From Psychrobacter sp. 5A.1 (GTDB taxonomy: Bacteria; Pseudomonadota; Gammaproteobacteria; Pseudomonadales; Moraxellaceae): a stretch of 38,086 bases of DNA. The notes beneath the pieces were generated by a model. The model was given only the letters and a program-made list of their open reading frames with translations. It had not been told where the DNA came from and made no database searches. Of this stretch, positions 33,325 to 38,086 are shown one piece after another. The position numbers were made by a program, and so were the translations under genes. Location of the stretch: assembly GCF_030407455.1 (NCBI RefSeq), contig NZ_JASDDJ010000030.1, forward strand, positions 1 to 38,086. The letters run 5' to 3'. Position 1 is the stretch's first letter. Each line of letters starts with the position of its first letter.

Positions 33325-33555
33325 ATGAACAAGACATCAGTGATAACAGGTTTGGCTTTAGGTTCTTTGCTTGCTATGGGCAGCGCTCATGCTGTTACTG
33401 ACAGCAATCCTTTCAATGCGAAGGTTATGCAAAATGCTCACGATAGTGCCACTAAGGATAAAGAAGGCAAGTGCGGTGAAGGTAAGTGCGGCGATGCTAA
33501 AAAAATAGACAAGAAAGCGGATGGCAAGTGTGGTGAAGGTAAATGTGGCGGTTAA
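33325..33555 (+). CDS. HvfA/bufferin-like RiPP precursor, EGKCG type
   Basis: 76-aa secreted precursor peptide. The signal peptide is residues 1-23 (MNKTSVITGLALGSLLAMGSAHA, cleavage after AHA). The leader-like region is 24-46. The C-terminal core has four Cys (50, 55, 69, 74) in EGKCGEGKCGD and DGKCGEGKCGG. These EGKCG repeats are those reported for HvfA-type copper-binding peptides, in which an MNIO enzyme converts Cys to oxazolone/thioamide; the related bufferins carry thiooxazole. ATG 33325 is preferred because GGAG (33315-33318) then lies six bases upstream; the ATG at 33313 overlaps that site. The maturation genes follow on the same strand. Modification and metal binding are inferred from the family. 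Confidence 0.85.
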   Translation: MNKTSVITGLALGSLLAMGSAHAVTDSNPFNAKVMQNAHDSATKDKEGKCGEGKCGDAKKIDKKADGKCGEGKCGG

Positions 33556-33663
33556 TAGCGCAGGTGACATCACCACTATTCTTGCTCATGCATGCAGCTT
33601 TACGCGAAAACCTTTAAAAACAGTGGCATAAAGTTGCATTTAGTCGCATCCCAATCATTCAAT

Positions 33664-33773
33664 ATATAGTCAAATTCATTATAAAGGCATTACAGCGTAA
33701 ACGTCACTTGAAGTATTTCAGATACCTCTGTTCGGTTGCCTCGTACCACTTTTGAATTGAATTAACTGTATAT
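33664..33773 (+). repeat. MITE-like ~110-bp repeat between the two peptide genes
   Basis: Starts ATATAGTC and ends near AACTGTATAT. It aligns with the copy at 30306 (CTTGAAGTATT, GTTCGGTTGCCT, TTTTGAATTGAAT). It occupies much of the 292-base gap between the two paralogous peptide genes and ends 74 bases before the second ATG. Confidence 0.75.
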
Positions 33774-33847
33774 AAGGCGTGTCCTCAATCTGATTTATCA
33801 CCATTTTCAAAATGAGGACAGCCCCTAATAAACATAGGAAAACCGTT

Positions 33848-34138
33848 ATGAATAAAACATCGATTGTCACCTCATTGGCACTAGGATCTTTGCTGACCTT
33901 GAGCGGCTGTGCCACCAACAACCCATTTGCCAGTGACGCTATGCAAGATGGTTATCAAAATACGGCCAAAGCCAAAGAAGGCTCTTGCTCTCATAGCAAT
34001 ATGGAAAAAAAGGCGGATGGCTCTTGTTCTGCTCATAATGGTATGGACAAAAAAGCCGACGGCTCTTGCTCAGCGGTTGATATGAATAAAAAAGCTGACG
34101 GTAAGTGTAGCGATGGTAAATGCGGCGGTAGTAAGTAA
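33848..34138 (+). CDS. Lipoprotein variant of the HvfA-like RiPP precursor
   Basis: 96-aa paralogue of the preceding peptide: MNKTSIVTSLALGSLL and NPFxxxxMQ recur in both. Here the signal ends with a lipobox, LSGC (Cys 21), so signal peptidase II processing and lipidation are predicted. The core has five Cys (47, 60, 74, 87, 92) in EGSCS, DGSCS, DGSCS, DGKCS and DGKCGG, spaced by (E/D/N)KKADG repeats. Only the last motif resembles the canonical EGKCG. ATG 33848 follows TAGGAA at seven bases. It lies 97 bases upstream of the MNIO gene, which may modify it, but with mostly altered motifs this is uncertain. It could be a decoy, a diverged substrate or a non-modified Cys lipoprotein. Confidence 0.78.
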   Translation: MNKTSIVTSLALGSLLTLSGCATNNPFASDAMQDGYQNTAKAKEGSCSHSNMEKKADGSCSAHNGMDKKADGSCSAVDMNKKADGKCSDGKCGGSK

Positions 34139-34235
34139 CTGCTTGACTGTTTAATTGTTTAGCCGATTTGAGAGTTTGCCATCTACGGTTGGCTCTCCCA
34201 TATATATTGACTCTGATAGTAGCCCAAGGATGACC

Positions 34236-35240
34236 ATGACCACACTAACGCCAGCCCGTTCAGCCGCCAGCCCCACTACGTTTGGTCACAAACGAGCCAG
34301 TGGCGCAGGCCTTGGGCTACGTCGAGAGTTGTTGCCAGCCATGCAAAAGGCTGATTTGTCTGCTATCGACTTTTTTGAGCTGTCTCCTGAGAACTGGTTG
34401 AATTCTGAGGGTCAGGTGGGCGGCTCCTACGCCAAGCGGTTACGTGCGTATACTGAACGCTATCCCTTTGTCTGTCATGGGCTGTCTTTATCGATAGGCA
34501 GCACCGCCGACATAGACACCAAATTGCTAAAAAATATCAAAGCCTTTATGAGTACGCATGGCATCGACTTATACACTGAGCATTTATCTTGGTGTAGTGA
34601 TGAGTCTGGCCATTTGTATGATTTGTTACCCATTCCTTGTACGAGCGAGGCGGTACATTGGGTCGCGGATCGCATCAAACGCGCCCAAGACATTATGGGT
34701 CGGCAAATAGGTTTTGAAAATGCGTCCTATTATTTTACGCCGCCGCATGCTGAGATGAGTGATGCTGAATTTATCACAGCTGTGGCCGACGAGGCAGATT
34801 GTTTGCTGCATTTAGACGTCAATAATATCTATGTTAATAGCCAAAACTTTGGCTTTGATCCCCATGCATACCTGCGCCAACTGCCTCTTGAGCGCACATG
34901 TTATATGCATGTTGCGGGGCATCATATTGATGAAGATGGGCTGATTATTGATACTCATGGCATGAGCGTGGTGGACCCTGTTTGGGCATTACTTGCTGAT
35001 GCTTATGCGTTGATTGAACACCGAACAGGCCGTGCTGCTAGCACCATACCGACCTGTCTTGAGCGTGACTTTAACTTTCCCACGCTATCAGAGCTAACGG
35101 CTGAAGTGGATGGTATTCGAAGGATTCAAAGCGGTGCGTATGGCATCTATGGTGACGACGTCAAACCGCTTGCAGAGGTTAATCAGTTGACTGTGTTGGA
35201 CTTGGATACGCATCAAGGGGGTCGTGATGTCAAAAGCTAA
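34236..35240 (+). CDS. MNIO-type RiPP maturase (DUF692; HvfB/BufB-like)
   Basis: Multinuclear non-heme iron oxidative enzyme of the DUF692 family, which modifies Cys in precursor peptides. The TIM-barrel metal ligands are recognisable: His 81 in CHGLSLSIG, Glu 115/His 116 in TEHLSW, Glu 161 in GFENASYY, Asp 194 and Asn 196/197 in HLDVNNIYVN, His 225/229 in MHVAGHH, DTHG (Asp 239, His 241) and Glu 276 in CLERDFNFP. I chose ATG 34236 because AAGGA lies five bases before it, giving 334 aa; longer starts (TTG 34155, ATG 34230) are possible. It overlaps the DUF2063 gene by 14 bases, so the two products are probably made in fixed ratio. The pairing with DUF2063 and EGKCG peptides indicates the Hvf/Buf branch, not methanobactin MbnB. 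Confidence 0.92.
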   Translation: MTTLTPARSAASPTTFGHKRASGAGLGLRRELLPAMQKADLSAIDFFELSPENWLNSEGQVGGSYAKRLRAYTERYPFVCHGLSLSIGSTADIDTKLLKNIKAFMSTHGIDLYTEHLSWCSDESGHLYDLLPIPCTSEAVHWVADRIKRAQDIMGRQIGFENASYYFTPPHAEMSDAEFITAVADEADCLLHLDVNNIYVNSQNFGFDPHAYLRQLPLERTCYMHVAGHHIDEDGLIIDTHGMSVVDPVWALLADAYALIEHRTGRAASTIPTCLERDFNFPTLSELTAEVDGIRRIQSGAYGIYGDDVKPLAEVNQLTVLDLDTHQGGRDVKS

Positions 35241-36147
35241 ACCTTCTAATCTAATCGGCAGTCATCAAGATTGCACTAGGCAAGAAAGCCTTGATAGTGC
35301 CTCAATAGGTGCGTTGATTGATGCCCCAAATCTGGCTGCGTTCCAGCAGCAGTTTGGTCAATATTTGCGTGCACAAAGTCAGGGTGATTTACATAAAGTG
35401 ATGAGTCTTAAACCCTCTCAGCCGACAGTGAGCAGTACGCCAAAGCCGTCAGAAGTGATTTCTACTCGGGTGGCGACACTGTATCAATCTTTGGTATTTA
35501 ATAATATTTGCAGTTTTTTAAATCAATGTTTCCCTGTCTGCCAGACCCTTGTCAGCACTGAGCATTGGCTCACCATTTGTGAGCAGTTTTTTTTGCATCA
35601 TGGCTGCCACAGCCCTTACTTTACCGAAATCAATCAGAGCTTTGTCGGTTTTTTGGCAGAGCCAAACCAGTCACAAGCGTTGCAGGTGCCGCTTTATTTT
35701 GCTGAGCTTGCGCATTATGAATGGGTTGAGCTGCTGGTAGAGACACACGTGGATATGGCGTTGGATGCTGACGATGCTATGACTACTCAATTGCGATTGA
35801 ATTCGACGCTACAAAACTTGCATTACCAATGGCCAGTCCATGCCATCGGGGTCGAGAGTAGGCCTGATACCCATGAGGACAGTTTTTTTCTGGTCTACCG
35901 TAATCATGAGGATCGCGTAGAGTTTATGAAAACCAATGCGCTTACTTACGCGTTGATAGATTTTATAAAAACGCAGGATTCGATAGCAGCCACCATGCCT
36001 GCGATGACAGATTTGCTGACACGTTTTGCAGCCATGTTAGGGCAGGACAATACTGATAATAATACCGATGTTTTAGTGTCGTTTGGACTGCCGTTACTCG
36101 TGCAGCTGTCAGAAAAACAAGTGTTGTTTCCGTCGCTAAAAGTATAA
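35227..36147 (+). CDS. DUF2063 RiPP maturation partner (HvfC/BufC-like)
   Basis: Putative DNA-binding-annotated DUF2063 family protein, which in Hvf/Buf systems is the peptide-recognising partner of the MNIO enzyme. It is 306 aa from ATG 35227 (GGGGG five to six bases upstream; a GTG at 35224 is the alternative). The N-terminal DUF2063 domain, about residues 30-145, contains LAAFQQQFGQYLRAQ, then VATLYQSLVFNNICSFLNQCFPVCQTL and FFLHHGCHSPYFTEINQSFVGFL. The C-terminal part (about 160-300) has AELAHYEWVELLV and FFLVYRNHEDRVEFMKTNALTYALI, as in HvfC. Its start lies inside the MNIO gene and it is 46 bases before the DoxX gene. Confidence 0.9.
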   Translation: MSKAKPSNLIGSHQDCTRQESLDSASIGALIDAPNLAAFQQQFGQYLRAQSQGDLHKVMSLKPSQPTVSSTPKPSEVISTRVATLYQSLVFNNICSFLNQCFPVCQTLVSTEHWLTICEQFFLHHGCHSPYFTEINQSFVGFLAEPNQSQALQVPLYFAELAHYEWVELLVETHVDMALDADDAMTTQLRLNSTLQNLHYQWPVHAIGVESRPDTHEDSFFLVYRNHEDRVEFMKTNALTYALIDFIKTQDSIAATMPAMTDLLTRFAAMLGQDNTDNNTDVLVSFGLPLLVQLSEKQVLFPSLKV

Positions 36148-36193
36148 AAACCCCTTTTTTATTACCAAAATTGATTATTAATAAGGTTCTTTT

Positions 36194-36859
36194 ATGAAAC
36201 CATTGTCCTTTTTGTTCAGCCCTTTTCAGGCTCTCATTGCGCGTCTTGAATCGATGGATTTTTTAGCGCCTTTACTGATACGACTCTACCTTGCGCCTAT
36301 ATTTATCAGTGCAGGTTGGAACAAAGTGACGGGGTTTGAAGATATTGTCCAGTGGTTTGGTAATAGTGAATGGGGTCTGGGTTTGCCTTTTCCGTTTCTA
36401 ATGACGGTGTTGGTGATAGTGGCGGAGCTGGTTGGCGGTTTTGCGCTATTATTGGGCATTGGTACACGTGGGTTTTCTCTGATGTTGATCATCACCATGT
36501 TGGTGGCTATGGTCAGTGTACATGGATCACAGGGATGGTTTGCCATTACGCCGACCAACCCTGATACCAGTATTGCAACCGTGATGAATGGTTTTGGGTT
36601 TTGGGGCAGCGAGGCAAGTTTGGCAAATTCGCAAGAAGCAGGCGTACGTCTAGAGCGCGCTCGTGAGATTTTGCAAACACATGGAAATTACGAATGGCTC
36701 ACAGAGACGGGAAATTTTGTTATATTGAACAACGGCATTGAGTTTGCAGCCACGTATACGTTGATGCTACTGGTGACGTTGTTTTATGGTGGTGGCCGTT
36801 ATGTGAGTGTGGATTATTGGCTGAATCCTTCAAAAACTCAGCGTCACTATCCTAATTAA
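36194..36859 (+). CDS. DoxX-family membrane protein of the Hvf/Buf-type operon
   Basis: Inner-membrane protein of 221 aa with four hydrophobic helices: LLIRLYLAPIFISAGWNKVTGF (DoxX start motif), FLMTVLVIVAELVGGFALLLGIG, GFSLMLIITMLVAMVSVHG and AATYTLMLLVTLFYGGGRY. A soluble loop of about 60 residues (about 118-175, with ARNLE-like ERAREILQTHGNYEWL) lies between helices 3 and 4. DoxX proteins are frequent members of MNIO-DUF2063 operons; a role in electron transfer, redox or copper handling is a guess. AAGGTTC upstream of ATG 36194 is a moderate ribosome binding site. Confidence 0.88.
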   Translation: MKPLSFLFSPFQALIARLESMDFLAPLLIRLYLAPIFISAGWNKVTGFEDIVQWFGNSEWGLGLPFPFLMTVLVIVAELVGGFALLLGIGTRGFSLMLIITMLVAMVSVHGSQGWFAITPTNPDTSIATVMNGFGFWGSEASLANSQEAGVRLERAREILQTHGNYEWLTETGNFVILNNGIEFAATYTLMLLVTLFYGGGRYVSVDYWLNPSKTQRHYPN

Positions 36860-36957
36860 TACTAATTAATGACACGCCCTAAATCTTTTTACTCAATCAT
36901 CAATACTTTTGAAACAGCAGTTTTGGGCATTGAAGTATCATAAAAGAGCAAAAGTTT

Positions 36958-37614
36958 ATGACTGATTCAAATCAGCGACCTGTATCAAAATTTGGGACAG
37001 TCACACCTGAGTTTGTGACTTCAGTACGTCAGCAAATGCTGGCTTTTGCTTGTTGCCAACTCGCGGATAATCACTTGGCAGAAGATGTGGTACAGGATGC
37101 GCTCATGGCGGCGTTACAGTACGGAGATCAGTTCAAAGGTGAAGCGGCATTTAAAACATGGGTATTTGCCATATTAAAAAATAAAATCGTCGATTGTATT
37201 CGAAAAAACAGCAAATACACCAACATGTCGAGCATGCAAAATCATGAAGAGGGTAACGAAGAAACCTTGATTGATGCGTTGTTTAATGATGCAGGGTCTT
37301 GGCACAAAAGCTGTCGGCCCAGTCAGTTCGATAACAGTTGGAGCAATCCTGATGTACAGGTACAGTCAGCAGGCTTTTGGAAAGTTTTGGAAGCGTGTTT
37401 GACCAACTTGCCAAGTGAGCAAGCTCGTGCCTTCTTGATGCGCGAATATATTGAGCTGGACACTCATGAAATATGTCGGACACTGGAAATCAGCACCAGC
37501 AACTATTATGTGCTCATGCATCGAGCGAGACTTGGATTGCAGACTTGTTTGACGATACGTTGGTTTGACTCAGAGCCTGATGCGTCTCATCAGAACCAAT
37601 CAAGCATCATGTAG
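36958..37614 (+). CDS. ECF-type RNA polymerase sigma factor
   Basis: Group IV sigma factor of 218 aa. Region 2 is at about 15-85: VRQQMLAFACCQLADNHLAEDVVQDALMAALQY and FKTWVFAILKNKIVDCIRKN. Region 4 is at about 135-200: LEACLTNLPSEQARAFLMREYIELDTHEICRTLEISTSNYYVLMHRARLGLQTCL, with the HTH near EISTSNYYVLMHRAR. The linker (about 86-130) is long. It lies 98 bases after the DoxX gene and 96 bases before a small zinc-finger protein. It probably drives the peptide operon, as ECF factors do for related bufferin genes in Caulobacter (SigF). No promoter motif could be confirmed. Confidence 0.9.
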   Translation: MTDSNQRPVSKFGTVTPEFVTSVRQQMLAFACCQLADNHLAEDVVQDALMAALQYGDQFKGEAAFKTWVFAILKNKIVDCIRKNSKYTNMSSMQNHEEGNEETLIDALFNDAGSWHKSCRPSQFDNSWSNPDVQVQSAGFWKVLEACLTNLPSEQARAFLMREYIELDTHEICRTLEISTSNYYVLMHRARLGLQTCLTIRWFDSEPDASHQNQSSIM

Positions 37615-37710
37615 ATCAACCGTATTATCTGTTAGCGTTCATACGGACATTTATCTTCTATCAATTCATCTATTTATCAATTACAGGCATCTATAGAGGT
37701 TATTACTGTT

Positions 37711-37908
37711 ATGAAAAACTGCTTAAAAATAACTCAGATCGCAAGTGATGCGCAAGAACGAAAGCTAAGCATGGGCGAAAAAATGCAAATGCATACACAT
37801 TTGATGATGTGCCCAGGCTGTCGAGCGTTTGTAAAAAACACCGATACTTTAAGCCAAATGATGAAGGCCTATAAAGCCTCAGATGACAAAAATGCAGACA
37901 AAAAATAG
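37711..37908 (+). CDS. Short zinc-finger anti-sigma factor candidate (zf-HC2)
   Basis: 65-aa protein with the anti-sigma zinc motif HTHLMMCPGCRAFV (H-x3-C-x2-C, residues about 30-38) followed by a helix (TDTLSQMMKAY). It has no transmembrane segment and lacks the sensor domain found in most ECF anti-sigma factors. A cytoplasmic ZAS-type anti-sigma protein for the adjacent sigma factor is likely from its position. GAGG lies 11 bases before ATG 37711, a somewhat long spacing. The tail (KASDDKNADKK) is charged. A 7-bp inverted repeat (CACGCTG/CAGCGTG, 37910-37956) follows the stop and might act as a terminator. Confidence 0.75.
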   Translation: MKNCLKITQIASDAQERKLSMGEKMQMHTHLMMCPGCRAFVKNTDTLSQMMKAYKASDDKNADKK

Positions 37909-38086
37909 TCACGCTGCCAAGATATATTTAGGTCAATATAAAAAATAGACAGCGTGGCTGATATGAATTTTTTGACGCCTCTGTCTGCGTAGGTACAGTA
38001 AGTAAGAAAAATTGGTGGTGTTCTAAAAAGTATGCTGTCATCAGACATAACCATAGTTAATATAAAAGAATACCAGATCGAATACT

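Noticed and set aside
34236..35240. Methanobactin-type MbnB
   Set aside because: The partner gene is DUF2063 rather than MbnC, and the nearby peptides are EGKCG-type with signal peptides, as in the Hvf/Buf systems.
37910..37956. Terminator at the end of the sigma/anti-sigma unit
   Set aside because: A 7-bp stem with a 33-base loop and no T run directly after; too weak to list separately.

Overview
The window looks like a chromosomal segment from a Moraxellaceae gammaproteobacterium, most likely Psychrobacter. This rests on gene content, order and protein character only; no database search was possible. The left edge is an origin-proximal gene set: yidD, yidC and mnmE, which normally follow rpmH and rnpA beside oriC. 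A perfect parS-type site, several near-parS sites and a cluster of DnaA-box matches support an origin-proximal position.

Layout. 1-4.5 kb: membrane-protein insertion (yidD, yidC), tRNA modification (mnmE) and the ribonucleotide-reductase repressor nrdR. 4.5-6.7 kb: riboflavin genes ribD and ribE, split by a 420-bp gene-free stretch rich in DnaA boxes and near-parS motifs. 6.8-9.6 kb (minus strand): a GacS/BarA-like hybrid sensor kinase. 10-17.7 kb: fmt, rsmB (with a parS embedded in a lineage-specific insertion), thrC, a LysM protein, dprA and a Sua5/YrdC-family tRNA t6A gene. 17.9-24.2 kb: an accessory-looking membrane-lipid neighbourhood with a GbsR/MarR-type regulator, two paralogous fatty acid desaturases, four divergent paralogues of a small four-helix membrane protein, a TIGR01777-type epimerase and a DCC-family thiol protein. 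24.3-29.1 kb: a small membrane protein, a metallophosphoesterase, then grpE and dnaK (dnaK preceded by a good sigma-32-like promoter). 29.4-31.7 kb (minus strand): bioC and bioF. 32 kb: a small outer-membrane beta-barrel protein.

33.3-37.9 kb holds the most interesting unit: two small secreted Cys-repeat peptides, a DUF692/MNIO enzyme, a DUF2063 partner protein, a DoxX-type membrane protein, an ECF sigma factor and a very short zinc-finger anti-sigma candidate. This is the architecture of the HvfA/bufferin family of copper-associated, oxidatively modified RiPPs. The first peptide has canonical EGKCG-type motifs and an ordinary signal peptide. The second is a clear paralogue, but it has a lipobox and mostly EGSCS/DGSCS motifs, so it may be a lipid-anchored variant of the modified peptide.

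The 29-34 kb intergenic regions carry a family of ~110-bp MITE-like repeats. One copy lies upstream of each peptide gene. A separate 72-bp near-perfect inverted repeat sits at 26.0-26.1 kb, and a decayed stomatin/SPFH-like fragment at 32.8-32.9 kb.
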